Assembly: GCA_009784025.1 (NCBI GenBank)
Contig: WQVK01000020.1
Coordinates: 1 to 45,250 of the forward strand
Length of the DNA stretch: 45,250 nucleotides
Direction: 5' to 3'
From: Defluviitaleaceae bacterium
GTDB lineage: Bacteria > Bacillota > Clostridia > Lachnospirales > WQUN01
Position numbers and translations under genes: made by a program. Shown piece by piece: positions 16,175 to 24,073 of this stretch; the first letter of the stretch is position 1, and every line of letters starts with the position of its first letter. A model generated the notes under the pieces. It was not told the origin of the DNA, did no database searches, and was given only the letters and a program-made list of their open reading frames with translations.

Positions 16175-18118
16175 ATGAAAAGATGCAAAATACTTATGGC
16201 TGTCGCCATCTTACTGGCAATTGCCTTCGCCGCCACTGCCTGCGACAGAAACAACGCCCCGCAAGACACACAGGTGGAAGGCAGCACCGCAACCCCAACG
16301 CCAGCGCCAACCCTAACCGCAGAAGTAGCCCCCATAGTATCACTACCTACACCAACCCCAACGCCCTCACCTACTCCAACCCCTACACCCACCCCAGAAG
16401 AAGTAGGCGAAGTACAACTGTCAATCACCTTCGACGATGCCTCATGGGAGGCCTATGAATCGCGCATTACGGCTGGGGCGCAAGTATCTGGCGAAAGAGT
16501 AGCGGATTTTGGCCGTACAGATAATTATTCCTACAGGATAACCAACACCACCGGCGATTATGCCAGCGGTGCAGGTAACTTTATCACCATAAACCTACCA
16601 CAGCCATTGTTGCTGGGCGGCACGTACAATCTTTCATTTTATGTATACATCCCAGAGGACAGAAACCACGATAAAGAAAACATCCCCGGCGCTGGTATTG
16701 TATTCAACTCTACCTTTGGCTCGCCAGCCAACCAGCCCACCAACGCCAACGACCTTACCCGCCGCACCCCAATGGATGAATGGACACAAACCACCACCAC
16801 ATTTACCATAGACCATACCTCTGGCCAGATAAACAGCATCGTGTTCCGCTTCCGGGTAAACGACCCTGCCGAAGTGCCAACCGTATGGTATATAGATGAT
16901 ATCACCATCACCCTGCTAGAAATGGAAGAAATGATAGAACCAGTATGGGATATGACCCTACCAAGCCTGCGCGAAGCATGGGCAGATTATTTCATAATAG
17001 GCAGCATTATGGAGCCGTCACTTATCAACAATAACCCACGCAATGTGCGGGAAATGTTCCTGCTCCATTACGGCGCAGTTACCGCAGAAAACGCAATGAA
17101 AACCGATGCAATCTCTGGCGGCGGCAACACAAGAAACCGCCCAGCATCCCTGCATCTTAACGGCGCAGAAACTGTGGTGCGCTTTGCAGAAGAAAACGAC
17201 CTATTTATGGTAGGCCATACCCTGGCATGGCATTCTCAAACTGCCCCATGGTTCACCAACCACCCAGAAACAGGCGAACCACTAACTCGTACAGAAGCCA
17301 AAGAAAACATGCGCTGGTTTATAGAAAACTACGCCGGCCATTTTGAAGGCCGCGTACATGCATGGGATGTAACCAACGAAGTATTCACCGGTGGCGGCGG
17401 CGCAAACCTTGTGGGCCAAGGCCCAGAAGGCTCTACCGTTTACCCGGTTGGCAGCTGGCAGCGCGCCCTGCGCAACTATGTACCATGGTACCATGCCTTC
17501 GCCAACGGCGCAGATATTGAAGCCGGCGAAAGCGCATCTGACTATGTGTACTACGCCTTCGTGTTCGCAAGAAGATACGCCCCCAGCGCCCTGCTAATCT
17601 ACAACGATTTCAACGAATGGTTTAACCACAAGCGCAACGCCATGGCCAACATGACAATAGAGCTAAACGAACGCTGGCACAACGATTCTGTAAACAACCC
17701 AGCCTATGGCGATCCTTCCCACCCAGACTACGGCCGCCTGCTTATTGAAGTTATTGGCATGCAAGGCCATATAAGCGCAGGCGCAAACCTGCAAGATATC
17801 TACCGCGCGCTAGAGCTGTTTAGCCAAACCGGCGCCAGAATCCACATTACAGAGCTAGACCTCACCTTCCCAAACACCACCGGCCGCCCCATGGTTATGA
17901 CACCAGAAGAAGAACGCCGCCAGGCAGATATGTACGCCCAGCTTTTCGTATGGTTTAGGGAATTCTCAGATTATATAGACCGCATCACCTTCTGGGGCCG
18001 CGAAGACTCCAGCAGCTGGCGCTCTGCCCAATCACCACTACTATTCGACCGCTTCTTCCGCCCCAAAGATGCTTTCTGGGCAGTGCTAGACCCCGAAGGC
18101 TGGCTAGCGCAAGATTAA
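16175..18118 (+). CDS. Secreted lipoprotein endo-1,4-beta-xylanase, GH10 with CBM
   Basis: The 647-residue enzyme cleaves xylan at the cell surface. Residues 1-22 are a lipoprotein signal with lipobox FAATAC (C23). Residues 36-74 are a Pro/Thr linker dominated by TPTP repeats. Residues 80-250 form a beta-rich module resembling CBM22/CBM4_9. The GH10 barrel spans about 262-640, with acid/base E402 in WDVTNEVF and nucleophile E560 in HITELDLTF. GHTLAWHSQTAPWF (347-360) is the typical substrate-binding strand. It appears monocistronic, with its own promoter and terminator, which fits a niche where plant fibre is degraded. Confidence 0.95.
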   Translation: MKRCKILMAVAILLAIAFAATACDRNNAPQDTQVEGSTATPTPAPTLTAEVAPIVSLPTPTPTPSPTPTPTPTPEEVGEVQLSITFDDASWEAYESRITAGAQVSGERVADFGRTDNYSYRITNTTGDYASGAGNFITINLPQPLLLGGTYNLSFYVYIPEDRNHDKENIPGAGIVFNSTFGSPANQPTNANDLTRRTPMDEWTQTTTTFTIDHTSGQINSIVFRFRVNDPAEVPTVWYIDDITITLLEMEEMIEPVWDMTLPSLREAWADYFIIGSIMEPSLINNNPRNVREMFLLHYGAVTAENAMKTDAISGGGNTRNRPASLHLNGAETVVRFAEENDLFMVGHTLAWHSQTAPWFTNHPETGEPLTRTEAKENMRWFIENYAGHFEGRVHAWDVTNEVFTGGGGANLVGQGPEGSTVYPVGSWQRALRNYVPWYHAFANGADIEAGESASDYVYYAFVFARRYAPSALLIYNDFNEWFNHKRNAMANMTIELNERWHNDSVNNPAYGDPSHPDYGRLLIEVIGMQGHISAGANLQDIYRALELFSQTGARIHITELDLTFPNTTGRPMVMTPEEERRQADMYAQLFVWFREFSDYIDRITFWGREDSSSWRSAQSPLLFDRFFRPKDAFWAVLDPEGWLAQD

Positions 18119-18137
18119 CAACCAAAAAGGCATAACA

Positions 18138-18188
18138 AAAAACTTCAGCCCCTGGGGTAAGGAACTCACCCCAAGGCTGAAGTTTTTT
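18138..18188 (+). terminator. Rho-independent terminator of the xylanase
   Basis: AAAAACTTCAGCC pairs with GGCTGAAGTTTTTT, with an inner GGGGT/ACCCC stem. The T run ends 70 bases after the stop codon. Confidence 0.9.
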
Positions 18189-18246
18189 ATTGCGCTAACA
18201 AGAATTGCTATAAGGCATTGGCTGTTAAGGCTGGGTTAGGCAGGGC

Positions 18247-18275
18247 TTAAATATTATGCCTGCACATGCTATAAT
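18247..18275 (+). promoter_or_regulatory. Promoter of the deaminase-like gene
   Basis: TATAAT lies at 18270-18275 with an extended TGC in front. A weak -35 (TTAAAT, 18247-18252) is 17 bases upstream. The ATG follows 30 bases later, after AAAGGAAG. Confidence 0.65.
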
Positions 18276-18305
18276 TACAAAAACTACAGCAAAGGAAGAC
18301 ACGAG

Positions 18306-18758
18306 ATGATAGAGCAAAAAATGTTCAACATAGCGGCAGAACTAATCTGCAAGCGCTACCCCAAGGGCGAGGGCGGCGCTGCCGTAGTACGTACAGAAGA
18401 TGACATGTATTTTACCGGCATTTGGCTGGATACGATAAACGAATCTGTTTCCATTTGCATTGAAACCGGGGCCATATGCGAGGCCCATAAACATGGCAGC
18501 CGCGTAACCCATAGTCTTTGCCTGTCCCGCGAGGACGAAAACAGCCCCTTCGAAATATTAACGCCATGCGGCGTATGCCAAGAGCGCTTGCGATTTTGGG
18601 GCGACGGGGTGATGGTTGGGATAACAACGCCAGATAGAGTTTTGAAATTTCTTCCGCTGTCTGTGGTGCAACCGCACCATTGGACGGGGGCTATCCCGGC
18701 TGGGGAAATTGAGGATTATGATTACAACCAGCGAAACACTACAATGAAATCTATTTGA
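18306..18758 (+). CDS. Cytidine deaminase-like zinc protein
   Basis: The 150-residue protein fits the cytidine/blasticidin-S deaminase fold. The zinc and catalytic motifs are SICIETGAICEAH (about 49-61; C-I-E in place of the usual C/H-A-E) and TPCGVCQERL (PCxxC). Cys, Cys, Cys and Glu would bind zinc and act as proton shuttle. The Ala to Ile change next to the catalytic Glu is unusual. The substrate may be cytidine or another amine-bearing heterocycle. A good ribosome site and its own promoter support expression. Confidence 0.8.
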   Translation: MIEQKMFNIAAELICKRYPKGEGGAAVVRTEDDMYFTGIWLDTINESVSICIETGAICEAHKHGSRVTHSLCLSREDENSPFEILTPCGVCQERLRFWGDGVMVGITTPDRVLKFLPLSVVQPHHWTGAIPAGEIEDYDYNQRNTTMKSI

Positions 18759-19017
18759 GCCGCCACTAAGTGCAACGACATGTTTTTATACTTGGTGCAA
18801 TATGCCGAAATTACAACATCATGTTTGTGAATACTCACAGTCGCCCCCCCCGCTTCATTATGATATCATGCGACATGTGCAATCACAGAAAGGGGTGGGC
18901 GACATGATTCTTATTGCATAACGCGCGCAAAGCAGGCATATCTTCAAGTTGTTTGAAAGAATGTTTAAATGTATCGGCAACTAGCGTTCAGTGACCCAAG
19001 ATGAAGGAGTGACTTTT
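18759..19017. other. Intergenic stretch without recognised gene
   Basis: No convincing gene, repeat family member or structured RNA is seen. A run of eight C occurs near 18845. The only start-like feature is a six-codon ATG frame (MILIA) at about 18904, preceded by AAAGGGG; it may be chance. Confidence 0.4.
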
Positions 19018-19452
19018 ATGAAAAGAACTATCGCGTTGATAATGGTTGTAGTTATGATGATAGGCTTACCTGTGATTTTAATTGCCGCAAACAATGGCAA
19101 TGAGTTGAACAACGCCTACGATTGTTGCGAAATGTGTATGATAGCGGAATTGCCAGAGGCCGATAAAGTTATACATCTTGGTGGCGATTATTATCTAATA
19201 ATGGAGAGGTATGACGTACCTCTAGAAGAGTCAAGATATTTTGCCATTGAACCATTTGTGATAAATTGTTGCGCCAATCCTATTATCACTATATCTCATC
19301 AAACTTTTCATACGATTAGAAGTCATCCGTTGCCTCATATATGCGTGTCGAGGACAATTGTAAGGCAAGATCTATGTTCTATCTGCTGGTCTTCGCACAC
19401 CACAACTTCACATTTACCCGGCTGCGGCACAGCTTGTCCTGTCATTGGATAA
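19018..19452 (+). CDS. Small secreted or membrane-anchored Cys-rich protein
   Basis: I do not recognise the family. The 144-residue product starts MKRTIALIMVVVMMIGLPV after AAGGAG, a clear signal peptide or N-terminal anchor of about 25 residues. The mature part has about ten cysteines, including CCEMC, NCC, CSIC and CGTAC, and a patch of Ser, Thr and His (about 123-135). Disulfides or metal binding are possible. A strong terminator follows. The upstream in-frame ATG at 18991 lacks a ribosome site. Confidence 0.65.
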   Translation: MKRTIALIMVVVMMIGLPVILIAANNGNELNNAYDCCEMCMIAELPEADKVIHLGGDYYLIMERYDVPLEESRYFAIEPFVINCCANPIITISHQTFHTIRSHPLPHICVSRTIVRQDLCSICWSSHTTTSHLPGCGTACPVIG

Positions 19453-19530
19453 GTGAAACCGTAAAGCTATCAATGAAATCTCACACTATTTAATGCCTGC
19501 CTTACAGTGAGTAAGTGCAAACTACAAATC

Positions 19531-19562
19531 AAATCCCCGGCGATTATGCCGGGGATTTTTTC
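19531..19562 (+). terminator. Terminator overlapping the comF 3' end
   Basis: AAATCCCCGGC and GCCGGGGATTTTTT form a GC-rich stem followed by T on the plus strand. It terminates the Cys-rich gene. The same bases encode the last codons of the convergent comF gene (stop at 19544). Confidence 0.85.
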
Positions 19563-20260
19563 TCTACTATAGCCAACGTCATGCCTTTCACTTGCCTGGC
19601 GCCGGCTTTTCGCAGGACTTTTGCACATTCGTTTAGGCTAGCGCCAGAGGTGTAGATATCGTCTACTATTATGTAGGTGATGTTTGGCTGGATTTTTTCT
19701 GTTAGCGCGAAAACACCGGCTACGTTTTCGGCGCGCAGGCTGGGGTGCATGGCAGATTGTGGTGGGGTATCTTGGATACGTGTTAGGGCTTTGGACAGTG
19801 GAAGCCTCAGCGCGGCAGATAGCTCTGCCGCTAGGATATCTGCTTGGTTGAAGCCGCGCTCGCGGCGTTTTTTCTTGTGCATGGGCAAGGGGATTAAGCA
19901 GCATTCTTCTGGGAATGGATGGTCTTTTAGGGCTGCTGCCCATAGCTGGCCTAGCCCATGGGCGATTTGCTTCTTGTTGCGGAACTTTAGCTCATGCAAC
20001 AAGTCGCGCATCACATCTTGGTAAAGAAAAGCAGCGTGGTTTCTGCTAAAATGATGGCTTTTGCCCAAACATTGGGCGCAAGTTTTTACGCCATCTTCTA
20101 CCGAGACGCCACAAGTAACACATGTAGGCTGCCCCACCGCCTGGAACAAGCCAACACAACTTGTACATAACAATATCTTCCCAGCTGCGGGGCGGTTAAT
20201 AGGCAGCTTCATGCGGCAGGCAATGCAAGTGGGCGGGTAAATCCAGTCTAGGATATTCAT
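19544..20260 (-). CDS. comF: ComF family phosphoribosyltransferase-like protein
   Basis: The 238-residue protein is ComFC/GntX-like, linked to DNA uptake in competent bacteria. It has an N-terminal zinc-binding region with CIAC, CTSC, CVTCG and CAQC pairs (about residues 12-70). The C-terminal type I phosphoribosyltransferase fold has the PRPP loop IIVDDIYTSGAS (about 197-208) and RERGFNQAD earlier. The biochemical reaction is not established for the family. No ComFA helicase gene is adjacent. Confidence 0.9.
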   Translation of the reverse strand: MNILDWIYPPTCIACRMKLPINRPAAGKILLCTSCVGLFQAVGQPTCVTCGVSVEDGVKTCAQCLGKSHHFSRNHAAFLYQDVMRDLLHELKFRNKKQIAHGLGQLWAAALKDHPFPEECCLIPLPMHKKKRRERGFNQADILAAELSAALRLPLSKALTRIQDTPPQSAMHPSLRAENVAGVFALTEKIQPNITYIIVDDIYTSGASLNECAKVLRKAGARQVKGMTLAIVEKKSPA

Positions 20261-20282
20261 GGTTGCCTCCTTAGCTTAAGGC

Positions 20283-20340
20283 CATCAGAGGCTTTGCCTC
20301 TGGTGCAGCCACTTTTTTTGGAAAAAAGAAGCAAAGAACT
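20283..20340. repeat. Two-hairpin element E, upstream of comF
   Basis: A CAGAGGCTTTGCCTCTG stem (20285-20301) is followed by ACTTTTTTTGG/AAAAAAGAAG and AACTTTAA, matching the elements found after other genes. Here it lies upstream of the minus-strand comF start, on the opposite strand. Confidence 0.6.
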
Positions 20341-20409
20341 TTAAGATGTGCGCTGTAAAGGGTGAAAATAACCTATAATTTTATTTACAACCAAGCGGTT
20401 ACTAAAATG

Positions 20410-20601
20410 CTAACGTGGATCACGGCAGTTAAAACAGTAATCTTGAACTCTATTTCTGTGTATTACTTGTATGTTCTCACAGCCAGGTGTATTGCATTCG
20501 CCAGCGACGCCGGGATTTCGCCAGCGCCAGCAGCCAGTCATACCAAAACAAAGCAATGTAATCACAAATATAGCGATAGTTTTTTTCACAAATTTTTTCA
20601 T
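20410..20601 (-). CDS. Small lipoprotein
   Basis: The 63-residue product begins MKKFVKKTIAIFVITLLCFG and then MTGC, a lipoprotein signal with lipobox GMTGC. The mature part of about 40 residues has CNTPGC and CFNC cysteine pairs, which could bind a metal. AAAGGAG lies eight bases before the ATG, supporting translation. No family is recognised. Confidence 0.7.
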   Translation of the reverse strand: MKKFVKKTIAIFVITLLCFGMTGCWRWRNPGVAGECNTPGCENIQVIHRNRVQDYCFNCRDPR

Positions 20602-20646
20602 GAATACGCTCCTTTAAGATATGTTGATAATCTCTATTCAACTAAT

Positions 20647-20668
20647 AAAGCCATTTTACCATGGCTTT
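20647..20668. terminator. Possible bidirectional terminator
   Basis: AAAGCCAT and ATGGCTTT form a short stem with a six-base loop. T-rich bases follow on the plus strand and TTATT on the minus strand. It lies between the histidine phosphatase stop and the small lipoprotein start. Confidence 0.5.
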
Positions 20669-20727
20669 GTTTCTTTTGTGATGGAATTATCCGAACTACG
20701 TTATTTCCGCCCTTCACAGTATGTGTC

Positions 20728-21282
20728 CTAGAATTTTATCGGCAGCATGGAGGCGTAGGGGATATGCTCGCCTTTGGTTTTGTTGGAATAGGGCTGGCCG
20801 TTTATTAGCGAGTTTATTACGTTTATCACGCCGCTGTGGGTTACTAGGGCTATGTTTATATTTTCTTTGGTTATGGCTGTGCAAAAATTTTCCCAGGCGG
20901 ATTTTATGCGTTCGTAGAAGGTGCAGGGGCTTTCGCCTTGGGGGTAGGCTTCGTTCCAGGCTAGGTTGCTCCAGTATATGCCGGGGTATGTTTTGTTGGC
21001 TGTTTCGTGTGGCATGCCTGCCAGCAGGCCGTTGTTGGTTTCGCGGAACTGGGGTACTGGGAAGGCTTCTAGTTTCAGGGCAAAGGCTATGGCAGCGGCT
21101 GTTTCTGCGGCCCTGGGCAGGTCGCTTGTGTATAACTTTTTTATTTGCAGATTACTGGCGGCTATATGGCCTGCCAGCTTTGCGGCTTGGGTTTTGCCGG
21201 TTTGGGTTAGGCTGGCGCTGCTCCAGCCGCCGCGTACTGTTTCGTCGTCTTGGCCGTGCCTTATTAGATAGCAGATCATCAT
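20728..21282 (-). CDS. Histidine phosphatase family protein (phosphoglycerate mutase-like)
   Basis: The 184-residue protein has the phosphohistidine motif LIRHGQDD at residues 6-13, SDLPRAAETAAAIA (about 53-66) and the second catalytic His in VTHSGV (about 145). These enzymes hydrolyse phosphate esters through a phosphohistidine. The CobC/GpmB-like size does not define a substrate. AAGAGG precedes two adjacent ATG codons (21282 and 21279). It begins 11 bases after the recD2 stop and is probably co-transcribed. Confidence 0.87.
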   Translation of the reverse strand: MMICYLIRHGQDDETVRGGWSSASLTQTGKTQAAKLAGHIAASNLQIKKLYTSDLPRAAETAAAIAFALKLEAFPVPQFRETNNGLLAGMPHETANKTYPGIYWSNLAWNEAYPQGESPCTFYERIKSAWENFCTAITKENINIALVTHSGVINVINSLINGQPYSNKTKGEHIPYASMLPIKF

Positions 21283-21293
21283 TCGCCTCTTTT

Positions 21294-23906
21294 CTAGCCC
21301 ACTTGTATCCCTCTGACGGTTTGCAGCCGCTGGGTTAAGGAGGTGTAGCGGGCGGCCACTTTGTTATTGTCTATCATGCGGAATAGCACATCTGGACTGC
21401 CCACTAGCACTGCTAGTTCTTTCGCCCGGGTTACAGCCGTGTAAATCAAGTTGCGGTTTAGCAGCATGGGCGGGCCGTTCCATATGGGGATGATTACTAC
21501 CCGGTACTCGCTGCCCTGGGATTTGTGCACGGTCACGGCGTAGGCTAGTTCTAGCTCGTCTAGGCGGGAGGGTTCGTACACTATTTGGCGGCCGTCGTCG
21601 AAGCAGACTGTCACGCCGGAGGTGTCGCTTATTTCTGTGATTATGCCCATGTCGCCGTTAAAAACACCGCTGCCCTGAGCTACGGAGAACTTGCCTTCGT
21701 AGATTTCCCAGGTGGCGTCGTAATTGTTGCGGATTTGCATTACTTTGTCGCCTTCGCGGAAGATAATTGGCCCGCTTTCCCGCTCTTTTTTCTTGGGGGA
21801 CGGTGGGTTTAGTTTGGCTTGCAATAAGTTGTTTAGGTTGGCCACCCCCAGTGGGGTTTTTCTGAGGGGGGATAATACTTGAATATCCTGGATGGGGTCT
21901 AGGTTTTTGTAGGCTGGCAGCCGGGTAGCGGCTAGTTCTAGTATTGTGGCCATTAGGTTATCTTGGTTGCTTTTGCGCATGAAGAAGAAGTCGTTATCCC
22001 GCTGGTCTAGGTTTGGGTATTCGCCTTTGTTTATACGGTGTGCGTTGGTTATTATGGCGCTTTGGGCGGCCTGGCGGAAGATTTCTGTAAGCCTGGCTAC
22101 GGGCACAGTGCCAGAGTCGATTATATCCTTTAGCACATTGCCTGCGCCCACGCTTGGTAGCTGGTCCACATCCCCCACTAGGATAAGCCGCGTGCCGTGG
22201 GCTACGGCCTTTAGTAGGCTGTGCGTGAGGGTTACATCCATCATAGAAGCTTCGTCTACTATCAGGATGTCGGCTTCTATTGGCAGATCCTCGTTGCGGT
22301 TGAATATTTGGCGGTTCTCGTTGCCAGATACAAAGGCTACCTCTAGCAAGCGGTGGATGGTTTTGGCTTCCCGGCCAGTGGTTTCTGCCATACGCTTGGC
22401 GGCTCGGCCTGTGGGGGCGGCCAGGGCGATGGTTAGCTCTTTGGCTTCTAGCAGCTGGATTATCGTGTTTATGGTGGTGGTTTTGCCAGTGCCAGGCCCG
22501 CCTGTGATAATAAGCACGCCGCTGGTCATGGCTAAATTTACCGCGTGAAGCTGCCCTTGTGAAAGTGTGATGCCCCCAAAGCTTGGGGTTGAGTCGGTAT
22601 CTGTGGCGGGCAGGGGCTTGCTTGGCTGCCAGTAGGAATGTAATGCGATAAGATTCCTGGCTATGGCTAACTCTGCCCGGTACAGATGGGTGAGGAATAC
22701 ATGATGGTCTGGGGAGGATGGAGGTAGATGTGGTTGTAAATTGTGGCCAGGTTGATTGGGTTCGCCGTGGGGCGTTTTAATTTCAGTTGGTCGCAAATTG
22801 CGACCAACTGAAATTTGCGTGGACTGCAGGAAGCTGGCCTCGCTTATGTGGCCGAGGGGGCTTATGTTTTCGCCATGCACTTCCACGGGAAAATGTGGCG
22901 ATGCCTCGTCTAAAAGCCCGACTTCATCATTATGCTCTGCTGAGGTTACATCCACATTTGTATCCGGCCGCGAGTTGTTTTCTAATGCATCCTCCACATT
23001 CCCACGGTGCGCCCCCCCGGCGAGGGGCCCAGGCGAGGGGAGGATGCGGGTGATATGGCCAGATAGCTGTATTTGTGTCAATTGGTTTTTTAATGTGTCG
23101 GTAGGGGCTAGTAACAAGGAAGAAGCCTGGGTTAGCAGCAGGGATTCTGGCATGTAAGTATGGCCTTCTGCAGAGGCTTCTTGTAGCAGATATTTTATGA
23201 CAGCGGTAATCCTTTCTGGCGAATCCCGTCCTATGCCAAGTTTATAAGCTATTGCATCTGCAGTTTTGAAGCCTATGCCAGATATATCGTCGGCCAGCTT
23301 GTATGGGTTGGTTTTTATAAGGGCGATGGTGTCCTCTTTATAGCGCTTGTATATGCGCATTGCAGCAGCCTGAGATATCCCATGCTCGTGCAAGAAAAGC
23401 ATAACAAGCCGCATATCCCGCTGCGCCTGGAAGCTCTCTGCAAAGCGCGCCGCCCGCTGTGGGCTTATGCCGCGTATTTCTGTCAATTTTTCTGGGTTGT
23501 TTTCCAATATATCAAAGGCATCTGTGCCAAAGCGTTCCACTATCAGCTTGGCTGTTCTTGCACCTAGGCCGCTAATCATGCCAGAAGAAAGGTACCTTTC
23601 TATCCCATCCAATGTGTTGGGGCGGATGCGCTCTGCCGTTGTTATAGAAATCTGCTTGCCATAGCGGTGGTTGTCCACTACTTTGCCCTGTATCTTTAAG
23701 GATTCCCCTTCCACAGGGTCAACAATAAAGCCGGTGCAGGTGATATTGTTGGCGTCTTTGTCTAGAATATCTTCCAGCTCGCCCCAATCGTCGTCATGGC
23801 CATCCTCTGCGCTGCGGCCCAAAATAAGCACGGTAAATCCGTTTTCCTCGTTATGGTAGATGATAACCTCCACCACGCCGGATATTTGTAGGTTCGTATC
23901 AATCAT
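21294..23906 (-). CDS. recD2: RecD2-type DNA helicase with a repeat-derived insertion
   Basis: This 870-residue SF1B helicase unwinds DNA 5' to 3' in repair. It has an N-terminal OB-like region, tandem HhH segments (about 90-230), Walker A GGPGTGKTTT (469-478), DEAS (551-554), GDVDQLPSVG and the C-terminal VHKSQGSEYR and YTAVTRAK motifs. Between the end of the helical domain (...LSGHI, 285) and VFLTHLYRAE (403-412), where relatives are nearly continuous, sit about 113 low-complexity residues. Part of these are encoded by an SVGR palindrome (ISVGRNLRPTEI, 365-376). The reading frame is intact and all helicase motifs are kept. Confidence 0.93.
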   Translation of the reverse strand: MIDTNLQISGVVEVIIYHNEENGFTVLILGRSAEDGHDDDWGELEDILDKDANNITCTGFIVDPVEGESLKIQGKVVDNHRYGKQISITTAERIRPNTLDGIERYLSSGMISGLGARTAKLIVERFGTDAFDILENNPEKLTEIRGISPQRAARFAESFQAQRDMRLVMLFLHEHGISQAAAMRIYKRYKEDTIALIKTNPYKLADDISGIGFKTADAIAYKLGIGRDSPERITAVIKYLLQEASAEGHTYMPESLLLTQASSLLLAPTDTLKNQLTQIQLSGHITRILPSPGPLAGGAHRGNVEDALENNSRPDTNVDVTSAEHNDEVGLLDEASPHFPVEVHGENISPLGHISEASFLQSTQISVGRNLRPTEIKTPHGEPNQPGHNLQPHLPPSSPDHHVFLTHLYRAELAIARNLIALHSYWQPSKPLPATDTDSTPSFGGITLSQGQLHAVNLAMTSGVLIITGGPGTGKTTTINTIIQLLEAKELTIALAAPTGRAAKRMAETTGREAKTIHRLLEVAFVSGNENRQIFNRNEDLPIEADILIVDEASMMDVTLTHSLLKAVAHGTRLILVGDVDQLPSVGAGNVLKDIIDSGTVPVARLTEIFRQAAQSAIITNAHRINKGEYPNLDQRDNDFFFMRKSNQDNLMATILELAATRLPAYKNLDPIQDIQVLSPLRKTPLGVANLNNLLQAKLNPPSPKKKERESGPIIFREGDKVMQIRNNYDATWEIYEGKFSVAQGSGVFNGDMGIITEISDTSGVTVCFDDGRQIVYEPSRLDELELAYAVTVHKSQGSEYRVVIIPIWNGPPMLLNRNLIYTAVTRAKELAVLVGSPDVLFRMIDNNKVAARYTSLTQRLQTVRGIQVG
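22704..23047. mobile_element. Likely inserted element within recD2, in frame
   Basis: This segment encodes recD2 residues of roughly 287-401. One end carries an inverted repeat, GCATCCTCC (22987-22995) with GGAGGATGC (23039-23047), flanking a C-rich loop. The other part contains the SVGR palindrome at 22779-22815. The encoded peptide is rich in Pro, Gly, His and Asn and lacks helicase motifs. The boundaries are estimated from where the family sequence resumes. Confidence 0.55.
22779..22815. repeat. SVGR palindrome, copy 4, inside recD2
   Basis: This is the longest copy: 18-bp arms AATTTCAGTTGGTCGCAA (22779-22796) and TTGCGACCAACTGAAATT (22798-22815) around one A. It is translated in recD2 as ISVGRNLRPTEI. 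The opposite strand in the same register reads ISVGRKLRPTEI. Confidence 0.95.
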
Positions 23907-23980
23907 GCAAGTAGTTTAGCATTTAGTCTTGGTGCTGTCACTATGGCTGGATAAAATCATGCCAAAAAGTCAAAAAATCC

Positions 23981-24009
23981 TTCCCAAGCCGCATAATGTC
24001 TGCTATAAT
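23981..24009 (+). promoter_or_regulatory. Promoter of the PBP1A-rsmH-ftsL-ftsI cluster
   Basis: TTCCCA (23981-23986) and a perfect TATAAT (24004-24009) are 17 bases apart, in the gap between divergent recD2 and the PBP gene. The start codon is 65 bases downstream of the -10. Confidence 0.7.
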
Positions 24010-24073
24010 ACGCCCACAGCAAAGATACTTCAGCCAGATGACAATCAGCATTTATCAAACAAGGAGCATATAT

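Noticed and set aside
20721-21338. 205-codon plus-strand frame opposite the histidine phosphatase
   Set aside because: It is Arg, Leu, Cys and Gly rich, antisense to a gene with clear catalytic motifs, and lacks a start signal.
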